Shown: one piece after another, positions 1 to 8,904 of the stretch | Position numbering within the stretch: position 1 is the stretch's first letter | Layout: each line of letters starts with the position of its first letter | Assembly (NCBI RefSeq): GCF_016756535.1 | Contig: NZ_AP023247.1 | Coordinates: 2,666,501-2,730,500 of the forward strand | Reading direction: 5' to 3' | Length of the DNA stretch: 64,000 nucleotides | DNA from: Mesorhizobium sp. 131-2-1 | GTDB lineage: Bacteria; Pseudomonadota; Alphaproteobacteria; Rhizobiales; Rhizobiaceae | Program-made: the position numbers and the translations under genes | Notes under the pieces: generated by a model | The model's database searches: none | Told to the model about the DNA's origin: nothing | The model's input: the letters and a program-made list of their open reading frames with translations, nothing else

Positions 1-639
1 CTGGTGACGCCGGGCATCATGGACACGCCGATCCCTTACGCGATGGCCGGGCTGTTCTTCCTATTTCCGATCATTTTCTTCAGCGTCTTGTTCTGGACGC
101 GCTTCAAGAACCGGCCGGACCGCCTCTATATCCTGCTTGGCATCACACTCGTCGTCGGCGGCTGGATCTATGCCGGCCTGGTCTTCGACAAGGATCCGCT
201 GCACATCGTGCATATCGATCCCAACCAGCTCAACATCTTCGTGGCGGTGGTGTTCGCCTCCAGTCCCGGCGTGTTCCGCATCGTGCGCGGGCTGACCATG
301 GACATCAAGACGCGCGACTATGTGGCGGCGGCGCAGACGCGCGGTGAATCGCCCTGGTACATCATGCTGTGGGAGATCCTGCCCAATGCGCGCGGGCCGC
401 TGATCGTCGATGCGTGCCTGCGCATCGGCTACACCACGATCCTGCTCGGTACGCTTGGCTATTTCGGCCTCGGGCTGGCGCCCGAGAGCCCGGACTGGGG
501 CACGGCGATCAAGGATGCCAGCCGCCTGCTGCGCTCCTTCATCCACCCGGCGCTGCCACCGACGATCGCGCTGATGTCGTTCGTGCTGGGCCTGAACCTG
601 CTGGCCGATTCCCTGCGCGAACAGTCGATGAAGGATTGA
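1..639 (+). CDS. Oligopeptide/dipeptide ABC transporter permease (DppC/OppC-like), 5' end cut off by the window
   Basis: This is the C-terminal part of an inner-membrane permease subunit; the reading frame is open from the first base, so the true start lies outside. Visible are hydrophobic membrane segments (around GLFFLFPIIFFSVLFW and LYILLGITLVVGGWIYAG) and the BPD_transp_1 coupling loop, where AAAQTRGESPWYI is followed by LPNARGP, the EAA-type contact site for the ATPase. It ends 50 bases before the ATPase gene, so the two are one operon. Membership of the peptide/opine/nickel transporter family is clear; the substrate is not. The downstream methylamine-type enzymes hint at a quaternary amine or peptide-like substrate, but that is inference only. 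Confidence 0.88.
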   Translation: MVTPGIMDTPIPYAMAGLFFLFPIIFFSVLFWTRFKNRPDRLYILLGITLVVGGWIYAGLVFDKDPLHIVHIDPNQLNIFVAVVFASSPGVFRIVRGLTMDIKTRDYVAAAQTRGESPWYIMLWEILPNARGPLIVDACLRIGYTTILLGTLGYFGLGLAPESPDWGTAIKDASRLLRSFIHPALPPTIALMSFVLGLNLLADSLREQSMKD

Positions 640-689
640 TGGCGGGGTTTTTGGCCCCATCTTCCAAGAACCAAGGATTGGAGCGACCC

Positions 690-2894
690 ATGAACGAGGC
701 AGTTCGAAATCCCGGCAAGCCAACCCCTGGGCCGATCATCGAGATCGAGAACCTGTCGATCTCCTTCTTCACCCGCAAGGGCGAGATACCGGCCGTGATG
801 GATTTTTCCTGCACGGTCATGCCCGGCGAGGCGATGGGCATCGTCGGCGAATCCGGCTGCGGCAAGTCGACAGTGTCGCTCGGCATCATGCGCGACCTCT
901 CCAACATCGGAAAGATCGTCGGCGGCAAGATCAAGTTCCAGGGCAAGGACATGGGCGAATTGTCCGAGGAGGAGCTGCGCGCCATCCGCGGCAACAAGAT
1001 CGCCATGATCTACCAGGAGCCGATGGCGAGCCTGAACCCGGCGATGAAGGTCGGCCAGCAGCTGATGGAAGTGCCGATGATCCACGACAAGGTGTCGAAG
1101 GAGGAGGCCTACAGCAGGGCGCTCGAAATGGTGCGCTCGGTCAGGCTGCCTGATCCCGAGCGCATGATGCGCTCCTATCCGCACCAGCTTTCCGGCGGCC
1201 AGCAGCAGCGCATCGTGATTGCCATGGCGCTGTTGTCGAAGCCGGCGCTGCTCCTGCTCGACGAGCCGACGACGGCGCTCGACGTGACGGTGGAGGCCGG
1301 CATCGTCGACCTGGTCAAAGGGCTCGGCGAGAAGTTCGGCACCTCGATGATCTTCGTGTCGCACAATCTGGGCCTCATCCTGGAGACCTGCGACAAGATC
1401 ACGGTGATGTATTCCGGCGAGGCGGTCGAGACCGGCAAGATCAAGGACGTGTTCGACCGGATGCGCCATCCCTATACGCAAGGGCTGTTCCGCTCGATCC
1501 CGCTGCCCGGCGCAGACAAGAATTCGCGGCCACTGATCGCGATCCCCGGCCAGTTGCCGCTACCGCACGAGCGGCCGAAGGGCTGCAATTTCGGACCGCG
1601 CTGCCACCATTTCGTCGAGGGCGTCTGCAACGCCGCCGAAATCCCGATGATCGCGGTCGAGGGCCATGAAGGTCATTTCTCGCGCTGCGTGCGCTTCAAC
1701 GAGATCGATTGGGAAGCGCTGCCGCCGGGCGCCAAGAAGGTCAATGAGAAGGTCGTGCCCGGCGCGCCGGTGCTCAAGATCGAGGACCTCAGGAAATACT
1801 ACAAGGTCGGCGGCAGTGAAGTGTTCGGCTCCAGCGAGGGTCGCGTCGTCAAGGCCAACGAGACGATCTCGTTCATGGCGCGCGAATCCGAGACGGTGGC
1901 GATCGTCGGCGAATCCGGCTGCGGAAAGTCGACGCTGGCCAAGGTGCTGCTCGGGCTGGAGACGGCGAGTTCCGGCAGAGTGACGCTTGGTAACAAGGAA
2001 ATCCAGTCGACCGGCATCGAGAGTCGAAGCGTCGAGACGGTGTCGTCGATCCAGATGGTGTTCCAGAACCCGTTCGACACGCTGAACCCCAGCCACTCAG
2101 TCGGCTCGCAGATCATCCGCACGCTGGAAAAATTCAATGTCGGCAAGACCGTGGCCGATCGGCGCAAGCGGATGCTGGAGTTGCTCGACCTGGTGAAGCT
2201 GCCGCGTGCCTTCGAGACGCGCAAGCCGCGCCAGCTGTCGGGCGGGCAGAAGCAGCGCATCGGCGTGGCGCGCGCCTTTGCCGGCGATGCCAAGGTGGTG
2301 GTGGCCGACGAGCCGGTCTCGGCGCTCGACGTCTCGGTTCAGGCGGCGGTGACCGAACTGCTGATGGACATCCAGCGCAAGAACAAGACGACGATGCTGT
2401 TCATCAGCCACGACCTGTCGGTGGTGCGCTACATCGCCGACCGCGTCGTCGTCATGTATCTCGGCTACATCGTCGAGCAGGGCACGACCGACCAGATATT
2501 CTCGCCGCCCTATCATCCCTATACGGAGGCGCTGCTGTCGGCGATCCCGATCGCCGACACCAGCGTGGTGAAGAAGCACATCGTGCTTGAGGGCGATATC
2601 CCGTCGGCGATGAACCCGCCGACCGGCTGTCCGTTCCAGACGCGCTGCGGCTACAAGAAGCTGGTGCCCGACAATCTGTGCGAGACCAAGGTGCCGCCGG
2701 TGAAGAACCTCGGCAACGGCCATATGAGCCTGTGTTGGCTTGCCGACGACGTGCTGGCGAAGATGGACGAGGTGATCAAGTTCGACAAGGAGCACGCCGC
2801 GCATGAGGGCGTGCCGGAAGACGCGCCGCACGTCACGGATACGAGCCCGGCCGCCGCGGCGCCCAAGCGTCCGCGCGGCAAGAAACCGAACTGA
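690..2894 (+). CDS. Dual-ATPase oligopeptide ABC transporter ATP-binding protein (DppD-DppF fusion type)
   Basis: A 734-residue protein with two complete ABC ATPase domains in tandem, the energising subunit of a peptide-type importer. Domain 1 has Walker A GESGCGKST (about residues 53-61), signature LSGGQQQR and Walker [13 protein letters not shown]. Domain 2 repeats GESGCGKST, LSGGQKQR and VVVADEPVSALD. Each is followed by the Cys-containing oligo_HPY extension (GCNFGPRC and GCPFQTRC). I start at 690 because GGAG sits 6 bases upstream; an in-frame ATG at 639, overlapping the permease stop, is the alternative. The C-terminus ends in a Pro/Ala/Lys-rich tail. Substrate unknown. Confidence 0.9.
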   Translation: MNEAVRNPGKPTPGPIIEIENLSISFFTRKGEIPAVMDFSCTVMPGEAMGIVGESGCGKSTVSLGIMRDLSNIGKIVGGKIKFQGKDMGELSEEELRAIRGNKIAMIYQEPMASLNPAMKVGQQLMEVPMIHDKVSKEEAYSRALEMVRSVRLPDPERMMRSYPHQLSGGQQQRIVIAMALLSKPALLLLDEPTTALDVTVEAGIVDLVKGLGEKFGTSMIFVSHNLGLILETCDKITVMYSGEAVETGKIKDVFDRMRHPYTQGLFRSIPLPGADKNSRPLIAIPGQLPLPHERPKGCNFGPRCHHFVEGVCNAAEIPMIAVEGHEGHFSRCVRFNEIDWEALPPGAKKVNEKVVPGAPVLKIEDLRKYYKVGGSEVFGSSEGRVVKANETISFMARESETVAIVGESGCGKSTLAKVLLGLETASSGRVTLGNKEIQSTGIESRSVETVSSIQMVFQNPFDTLNPSHSVGSQIIRTLEKFNVGKTVADRRKRMLELLDLVKLPRAFETRKPRQLSGGQKQRIGVARAFAGDAKVVVADEPVSALDVSVQAAVTELLMDIQRKNKTTMLFISHDLSVVRYIADRVVVMYLGYIVEQGTTDQIFSPPYHPYTEALLSAIPIADTSVVKKHIVLEGDIPSAMNPPTGCPFQTRCGYKKLVPDNLCETKVPPVKNLGNGHMSLCWLADDVLAKMDEVIKFDKEHAAHEGVPEDAPHVTDTSPAAAAPKRPRGKKPN

Positions 2895-2915
2895 CGGTTG
2901 GGGTTCGCGCGGCGT

Positions 2916-3512
2916 TCAGTTGCCGCACTGGCGCAGTTGCGTGGCGTAATCCCGGGCCATCTTCTCGGTGGCCCGCGCGTAGCTTTGCACGCCGGCGTCG
3001 CCGCGGTTGCCGCGGCCATACGCCGCCCAGCCGAGATAATAGGCGAGATAGAGATTGTAGGTGTCGTTGCGGGCGACGCCGAGCGTATCGGCGGTCTTGG
3101 AATGATACCAGCCGACGAAGTCGACGGCATCGGCAAACCGCGTCCGGCGCGCCGCCCAGTTGCCGGTCTCGCTCTGGTATTGCGACCAGGTGCCGTCGAG
3201 CGCTTGCGAGTAGCCCGTGGCGCTGGACACGTGCGTCCAGGGAATGAAGCCGAGAAGCTTGGTGCGCGGCGGCCTGGCATTGCTCTTGAAGCCAGACTCC
3301 TTGCGCACCGTCGCCATCAGCACGGGCACAGGCACGCCATACTTCTCCTCGGTCCGCTCGGCGGCCGCCTGCCAATTGTCGAACCAGCCGTCATTCTGGT
3401 CGAAGACGGCACAGACGTCGTTGATGTGGCTCGGCGGCGTCGCGCAGGCCGAAAGCGCCAACGCCAGCAGCACGGTGACGGCTACAATTTTACTAAAACT
3501 CGACCTACGCAT
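2916..3512 (-). CDS. SLT-fold transglycosylase-like lipoprotein
   Basis: A 198-residue predicted lipoprotein. The N-terminus is a short basic segment plus hydrophobic stretch ending in lipobox LSAC, with the acylated Cys at 23. The mature part has the lysozyme-like SLT arrangement: candidate catalytic Glu72 in the segment MATVRKESGF, then a GYSQALDGTW segment typical of these folds. It would act on peptidoglycan from the membrane. It is convergent with the ABC ATPase gene and divergent from the MttB-family gene. Function is assigned by motif only; activity on murein is not shown by the sequence. Confidence 0.75.
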   Translation of the reverse strand: MRRSSFSKIVAVTVLLALALSACATPPSHINDVCAVFDQNDGWFDNWQAAAERTEEKYGVPVPVLMATVRKESGFKSNARPPRTKLLGFIPWTHVSSATGYSQALDGTWSQYQSETGNWAARRTRFADAVDFVGWYHSKTADTLGVARNDTYNLYLAYYLGWAAYGRGNRGDAGVQSYARATEKMARDYATQLRQCGN

Positions 3513-3655
3513 TGGGAAACGAATAGGCCGAAAACATAAAGGGATTCTTGCAGCGTTTCTTAACGGGCCGCGGTGCGCCTTTGCTCGCTCAAGTCGATGT
3601 CAGTATTTCGACGCCATATGTCGCTTTTATCTCAACCAAGCTGCAGAAATGCCGC

Positions 3656-3671
3656 CGTGACTAAAATCACG
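3656..3671. promoter_or_regulatory. Short inverted repeat upstream of the MttB-family gene
   Basis: CGTGA and TCACG flank CTAAAA, about 50 bases before the methyltransferase start. It could be an operator or a small hairpin; no known motif is recognised. Confidence 0.25.
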
Positions 3672-3720
3672 CCTGCAACTGGCGGATTTCTGACAGCCGC
3701 GCTTTCGCTCCGGCGCTCTG

Positions 3721-5268
3721 ATGCGCGACATGACCGAACCAAGACGCAAGCGCGGCGCCGAGCGAACCAGCAACAGGGGGCCGTCAGCGATCCCGCAATT
3801 GCCGGCTAGGCGGGTGACCAACCCCTATCCGCCGATGGCGCTGCTCTCGGCCGACCAGATCGAGGCGATCCATGAAGCCTCGATGCATATCCTTGAAAAT
3901 TTCGGCATCGAGGTGATGAGCCCGCGGGCGCTGGCGCTGTTCGAGAAGGCGGGCGCTGCCGTCGATCATGCCTCGATGAACGTCCGCCTTGACCGGGGCA
4001 TGGTCGCCGAAGCGCTGAAGACGACGCGATCCGCCTACACGCTCGCCCCGCGCAACCCTGCCCACGTCATCCATCTCGGCGGCAACACGATCAATTTCAC
4101 CCTTGTCGCCGGGCCGCCCAATGTGCACGACATGGAGCGCGGCCGCCGGGCCGGCAATTTACGCGACTATCAGGACCTTGTGCGGCTGGCGCAGCATTTC
4201 AACTGCGTCCACATGCTCGGCAACCAGGTGTGCGCGCCGATCGAACTGCCGGCCAATTCGCGCCATCTCGACACCTATTTCGCCAATCTGACGCTGACCG
4301 ACAAATGCTTCCATGTCTCGGCGATCGGCCGGGGCAGGGCGCTCGACGGCATCGAGATGATGGCGATCGCGCGGGGCCTGAGCCTCGATGAGATGCGCGA
4401 GGATCCCGGCATCGCCACTATCATATCGGTCAACTCGCCACGCCGCTTCGACGAGATGATGGCCGAGGGACTGATGACCATGGCCGAGTTCGGCCAGTCG
4501 GTCGCGGTGACGCCGTTCACGCTGATGGGGGCGATGAGCCCGGTGACGCTGGCCGGCGCGCTGGCACAGCAGAACGCCGAGGCGCTGTTCGGCGTCGTGC
4601 TGACGCAGCTCGTTCGGCCGGGAGCGCCGGTCATGTACGGCGCCTTCACCTCCAATGTCGACATGAAGTCGGGCGCGCCGGCTTTCGGCACGCCCGAGAA
4701 TACCAAGGCCAACATCGCTTCCGGGCAACTCGCAAGGCGCTATGATTTGCCTTACCGCACGACGCCCGGCTCGGCCTCCAATGCCGCCGACGCGCAAGGC
4801 GCCTATGAGACGCTGATGGCGCTGTGGGGCGCGGTGCTCGGCCACGGCAACCTCGTCTACCACGCCGCTGGCTGGCAGGAGGGCGGGCTGACGGCGTCGT
4901 TCGAAAAATTCATCATCGACGTCGAGATGATCCAGCACATGATGGAGTTCCTGCGCCCGATCGTGGTCGACGAAGGGGAACTGGCGGTCGAGGCGCTGGG
5001 CGCGGTGCCGACCGGCGGCCATTTCTTCGGCGAGCCGCACACGCTAGAGCGCTACGCCACCGCCTTCTACCAGCCGATGCTCTCCAACTGGCAGAATTAC
5101 GAGGCCTGGCAGGAAGCCGGCGGACTCGACGCCACGGCGCGCGCGACGCGGCTGTGGAAGAAGGCGCTGGAGGAGTATGTCCAGCCGGCAATGGACCCTG
5201 CCGTGCGCGAGGCGCTCGAAGCCTATATGGCGCGCCGCAAGGAAGCGATCGGGCAGGGGGAGCCGTGA
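3721..5268 (+). CDS. Trimethylamine methyltransferase (MttB/COG5598) family protein, non-pyrrolysine type
   Basis: A 515-residue TIM-barrel methyltransferase of the MttB superfamily, whose members move a methyl group from a methylated amine to a corrinoid protein. The frame runs through without an internal TAG, so unlike archaeal MttB it has no pyrrolysine and belongs with the glycine-betaine or related methyltransferases. No corrinoid protein gene is adjacent. It lies 63 bases before a dimethylglycine-dehydrogenase-like gene in the same direction, which points to stepwise N-demethylation of betaine-like compounds. The start is uncertain: ATG codons at 3721 and 3730 are in frame and neither has a clear Shine-Dalgarno. 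Confidence 0.85.
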   Translation: MRDMTEPRRKRGAERTSNRGPSAIPQLPARRVTNPYPPMALLSADQIEAIHEASMHILENFGIEVMSPRALALFEKAGAAVDHASMNVRLDRGMVAEALKTTRSAYTLAPRNPAHVIHLGGNTINFTLVAGPPNVHDMERGRRAGNLRDYQDLVRLAQHFNCVHMLGNQVCAPIELPANSRHLDTYFANLTLTDKCFHVSAIGRGRALDGIEMMAIARGLSLDEMREDPGIATIISVNSPRRFDEMMAEGLMTMAEFGQSVAVTPFTLMGAMSPVTLAGALAQQNAEALFGVVLTQLVRPGAPVMYGAFTSNVDMKSGAPAFGTPENTKANIASGQLARRYDLPYRTTPGSASNAADAQGAYETLMALWGAVLGHGNLVYHAAGWQEGGLTASFEKFIIDVEMIQHMMEFLRPIVVDEGELAVEALGAVPTGGHFFGEPHTLERYATAFYQPMLSNWQNYEAWQEAGGLDATARATRLWKKALEEYVQPAMDPAVREALEAYMARRKEAIGQGEP

Positions 5269-5331
5269 GAGAACACCTTCCCATCCTGATTCACTTCAAT
5301 CTCCCAAATCACTGAATTGACGAGAAAAACT

Positions 5332-7758
5332 ATGAAATCGCATGCAAAGGTCGTGGTCATTGGCGGCGGTGTCGTCGGGTGTTCCGTGCTGTTCCATCTG
5401 GCGCGGCACGGCTGGACCGACATCGTGCTTCTGGAGCGCGACGAGCTGACCTCAGGCTCGACCTGGCACGCGGCCGGCGGCATGCACACGATCAATGGCG
5501 ATCCCAACGTCGCCAAGCTGCAGAAATACACGATCTCGCTCTACAAGGAGATCGAGGAGCTTTCCGGCCAGGCGACCGGCGTCCACTTGACCGGCGGCGT
5601 GCTCCTGGCGGCAACCGAGGCGCGGCTCGACTGGCTGCGCGGTGTCGTCGCGAAGGGGCGCTATCTCGGCATCGACCTTGAGGAGATCTCGTCCAACGAG
5701 GCGGCCGAGCTGATGCCGCTGCTCGACCCAAAGCAGTTTGTCGGCGCGGTGCGCAACAAGGAGGACGGCCATCTCGATCCGTCCGGCGTGACGCACGCCT
5801 ATGCCAAGGCGGCGCGGAAACTTGGCGCCGAGGTCGAGCGCTTCACCAAGGTCGAGGATATCGTGCGCCGTCCCGACGGCTTGTGGCGCGTCATCACCAA
5901 CAAGGGCGAGGTGGTGGCCCAGCACGTCGTCAATGCCGGCGGGCTGTGGGCGCGCGAGGTCGGCCGCATGGTCGGGCTCGAACTGCCGGTGCTGGCGATG
6001 GAGCACATGTACCTGATCACCGAGGACATGCCGGAGGTCGCCGCCTGGAACCAGAAGACCGGCACCGAGATCATCCATGCGGTGGATTTCGACGGCGAAT
6101 TGTATCTGCGCCAGGAGCGCGGCGGCATGCTGATGGGCACCTACGAGAAGGCCAACAAGCCATGGTCCGAATTCTCCACGCCGTGGAATTTCGGCCATGA
6201 ACTGCTGGAGCCGGACATCGACCGCATCGCTCCGTCGCTGGAGGTCGGCTTCCGGCATTTCCCGGCCTTCCAGAACACCGGCATCAAGCAGATCATCAAC
6301 GGGCCCTTCACTTTCGCGCCGGACGGCAATCCGCTGGTCGGTCCGGTGCGCGGCCTGCCCGGCTTCTGGGTCGCCTGCGGCGTCATGGCCGGCTTTTCGC
6401 AAGGCGGCGGCGTCGGGCTGGCGCTGTCAAACTGGATGATTGAGGGCGATCCCGGTGCCGACATCTGGGCGATGGACGTGGCCCGCTACGGCGACTGGGC
6501 AACGATGGCCTACACCAACGCTAAGGTGCGCGAGAACTATTCGCGGCGCTTTTCGATCCGTTTCCCCAATGAGGAACTGCCGGCCGGGCGGCCGCTGAAG
6601 ACGACGCCGGTCTACGATCTGCTCTCGGCGAAAGGCGCGCAATGGGGCGTCGCCTATGGGCTGGAGGTGCCGCTCTGGTACGCGCCGGAGGGCGTCAGGG
6701 ACGAGTTCTCCTGGCGGCGTTCCAGCGACTTCGTCCATGTCGCCAGGGAGGTGGCGGCGGTGCGCGGCAGCGTCGGACTGGCGGAGATTTCGAGCTTCGC
6801 CAAATACAGGGTGACGGGCGAGGGGGCCGCCGCGTGGCTCGACCGACTGCTTGCCTGCAAATTGCCGAAGCCCGGTCGCATGACGCTGGCGCCGATGCTG
6901 AAGGAGGACGGCAAGCTGATTGGCGATTTCACCCTCGCCAATCTAGGCGACGGCGAGTGGTTCATCGCCGGCTCCGGCGTTGCCGAGCAATACCATATGC
7001 GCTGGTTCGAGGCGCATCTGCCGGCCGATGGCTCGGTCCGCATCGAAGCGCTTGGGGCGAAGCTGACCGGGCTGGCGATCGCCGGACCGAAGGCGCGGGA
7101 TGTGCTGGCAAAGGTGACGCGTGCTGACGTCTCCAATACGGCATTGCCCTTCATGGCCGTGGCGAAAATGGATATCGGCATGGCGCCCTGCCTGGTCGGC
7201 CGTGTCAGCTATACAGGTGATCTCGGCTACGAGATCTGGGTGGCGCCGGAATATCAGCGCGCCGCGTTCCAGGCGCTGATGGCGGCGGGCGAGGAGTTCG
7301 GTGTCGGCCCGTTCGGCTCGCGCGCGCTCAATTCGCTAAGACTTGAGAAGAACTACGGCTCCTGGGCACGCGAATACCGGCCGATCTATGGGCCGCTGGA
7401 GGCAGGGCTCGACCGTTTCGTCGCCTACGGCAAGGAGGCGGACTTCATCGGCAAGGCCGCGGCGCTCGCGGAACGCAGGCAGGGCGGCAAGCTCAGGCTG
7501 CGTGCCTTCATAGTCGACGCTGGCGACGCCGACGTCATCGGCGACGAGCCGATCTGGTTCGACGGCGCCGTGCGCGGCTGGGTCACCTCGGGCGGCTACG
7601 CGCACCACGTGAAAAAGTCTCTCGCCATGGGCTATGTGCCGAAGGAGATCGCCGACGAGGCCGACGGCTTCGAGATCGAGATTCTCGGCAAGCGCCATGC
7701 GGCGCGGACACAAGCCTCGCCATTGTTCGACGCGAATTTTGAAAGGATGCGCGCCTGA
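5332..7758 (+). CDS. FAD-dependent dimethylglycine/sarcosine dehydrogenase-like protein with C-terminal GcvT domain
   Basis: An 808-residue flavoprotein. Residues 7-16 (VVVIGGGVVG) are the dinucleotide-binding loop. GSTWHAAG at 42-49 carries His46 at the position where dimethylglycine and sarcosine dehydrogenases bind FAD covalently. The N-terminal half is the DAO-type oxidase domain. The C-terminal half (about 420-800) is the GcvT/aminomethyltransferase fold that captures the released one-carbon unit on tetrahydrofolate. I use ATG 5332 rather than a TTG 15 bases earlier. It follows the MttB-family gene, so the pair may degrade glycine betaine or an analogue to glycine. The exact substrate cannot be read from sequence. 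Confidence 0.88.
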   Translation: MKSHAKVVVIGGGVVGCSVLFHLARHGWTDIVLLERDELTSGSTWHAAGGMHTINGDPNVAKLQKYTISLYKEIEELSGQATGVHLTGGVLLAATEARLDWLRGVVAKGRYLGIDLEEISSNEAAELMPLLDPKQFVGAVRNKEDGHLDPSGVTHAYAKAARKLGAEVERFTKVEDIVRRPDGLWRVITNKGEVVAQHVVNAGGLWAREVGRMVGLELPVLAMEHMYLITEDMPEVAAWNQKTGTEIIHAVDFDGELYLRQERGGMLMGTYEKANKPWSEFSTPWNFGHELLEPDIDRIAPSLEVGFRHFPAFQNTGIKQIINGPFTFAPDGNPLVGPVRGLPGFWVACGVMAGFSQGGGVGLALSNWMIEGDPGADIWAMDVARYGDWATMAYTNAKVRENYSRRFSIRFPNEELPAGRPLKTTPVYDLLSAKGAQWGVAYGLEVPLWYAPEGVRDEFSWRRSSDFVHVAREVAAVRGSVGLAEISSFAKYRVTGEGAAAWLDRLLACKLPKPGRMTLAPMLKEDGKLIGDFTLANLGDGEWFIAGSGVAEQYHMRWFEAHLPADGSVRIEALGAKLTGLAIAGPKARDVLAKVTRADVSNTALPFMAVAKMDIGMAPCLVGRVSYTGDLGYEIWVAPEYQRAAFQALMAAGEEFGVGPFGSRALNSLRLEKNYGSWAREYRPIYGPLEAGLDRFVAYGKEADFIGKAAALAERRQGGKLRLRAFIVDAGDADVIGDEPIWFDGAVRGWVTSGGYAHHVKKSLAMGYVPKEIADEADGFEIEILGKRHAARTQASPLFDANFERMRA

Positions 7759-7786
7759 AACCGGGCGCGCGAACTTTCTACCGGGG

Positions 7787-8179
7787 TCAGGCGCTGCGAC
7801 GATTGTCCAGGGCGAAGGCGCCGGCGCCGGCGAACACCAGATAGAGGAAGATGAAGCAGAAGGAGATCGCCGCGTCGCCGCTGTTGTTGACGGGGAAGAA
7901 GTCGCGCGGATAGTGCGCCATGAAATAGGCGATGGCCATCTCGCCGGCCAGAAGGAACGCCACTGGGCGCGTGAGGAGGCCGAGGCCCAACAGGATGCCG
8001 CCGGCGAATTCGAGGATGGCGGCCGTCAGCGTCAATCCAGTCAAGGTGCCGGCGTGTTCGCCGACCGGGAAATTGAACAGCTTCTGGGAACCGTGCTCGA
8101 TGAACTGCAGCGCCGTCATGATGCGCAGCACGCCCAGGGCCTGTGGCCGGTATTGGGCTAGACCTTCAAAAAGCTTCAT
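7787..8179 (-). CDS. DoxX family membrane protein
   Basis: A 130-residue protein with about four hydrophobic helices, starting LGVLRIMTALQFIEHGSQKL, as in the DoxX/SURF4-like family. Members sit in the inner membrane and are linked to thiosulfate oxidation or redox homeostasis, but most have no known role. GGAG lies 6 bases before the start. It is convergent with the dehydrogenase gene, with 28 bases between the stops. A second DoxX-type gene occurs at 14549. Confidence 0.85.
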   Translation of the reverse strand: MKLFEGLAQYRPQALGVLRIMTALQFIEHGSQKLFNFPVGEHAGTLTGLTLTAAILEFAGGILLGLGLLTRPVAFLLAGEMAIAYFMAHYPRDFFPVNNSGDAAISFCFIFLYLVFAGAGAFALDNRRSA

Positions 8180-8307
8180 CTAAAACTCCATTTTGCCTCC
8201 CTGGACCGGCCATAAATTATCGCCCGGCAATGGACCATTCACTTCCCCTGGCCGGCCTTCAACAATCGGTGATTGGGAGGATCCGATCCCCCATATTTTC
8301 TCTCTCC

Positions 8308-8344
8308 ATGGTTGCATATTGATCTCAATGGTTGTATTGATATG
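8308..8344. promoter_or_regulatory. Imperfect direct repeat upstream of a secreted-protein gene
   Basis: ATGGTTG starts at 8308 and again at 8328, each followed by an ATTGAT-type sequence. The spacing of 20 bases puts the copies on the same face of the helix. It lies 35-70 bases before the next gene and could bind a dimeric regulator; no known motif is recognised. Confidence 0.25.
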
Positions 8345-8378
8345 TGAAATGCTCCAAACCAAATGGGTTCGCTTTGCC

Positions 8379-8867
8379 ATGAGAAAAGTCGTCATCAGCC
8401 TCTTCGCAATGCTTGCAGGCACCAGCTTCGCCGTGGCTGAGGATGCCGGCTGCGATGCCTTCAAATGGCCGGTGACACGCGAACAGGCACTGTTCTCGGA
8501 AGCGCCCGCCGCGGAGCCTGGCGCTGCCCTGACGGTCGGGCAGGCGATGGATTTCACGCTCGCAGCAGTCGACACGATCAGTTTTGCCGTGCCGCCGCAA
8601 CGTGCGCCGGCAGCGGGCACGTTCGGCGCGACGGCAAGCATCGTCGTACCGCCGGAAGGCGAGCTCCAGATCAGCCTGTCGGATGAGGCCTGGATCGATG
8701 TCGTCCAAGACGGCCATGCCGTGAAATCGGCGGGTTTCAGCGGCGTGAAGACCTGCCCGGGCATTCGCAAGAGCGTGCGTTTCAAGCTGTCAGCCGGACC
8801 GGCCACCGTTCAGCTCAGCGGCAGCAAGAAGGCCGACCTCAAGGTGGCAGTGCTGACGCCGGAGTGA
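8379..8867 (+). CDS. Hypothetical secreted protein
   Basis: A 162-residue protein with a signal peptide (MRKVVISLFAMLAGTSFAVA, then EDAGCDAFKW). I chose this internal ATG because it gives a clean signal peptide; the frame stays open further upstream. The mature part has two Cys (in DAGCDA and KTCPG) and predicted beta-rich content. I recognise no domain. It is convergent with a VOC-family gene and appears monocistronic. Confidence 0.65.
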   Translation: MRKVVISLFAMLAGTSFAVAEDAGCDAFKWPVTREQALFSEAPAAEPGAALTVGQAMDFTLAAVDTISFAVPPQRAPAAGTFGATASIVVPPEGELQISLSDEAWIDVVQDGHAVKSAGFSGVKTCPGIRKSVRFKLSAGPATVQLSGSKKADLKVAVLTPE

Positions 8868-8904
8868 GCCGGCGCCAGTTTGATGAGGTAGCGCCGCTAT
8901 CCGC

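Noticed and set aside
3721..5268. Pyrrolysine (in-frame TAG) in the MttB-family gene
   Set aside because: No internal TAG exists; the frame is continuous to the stop.
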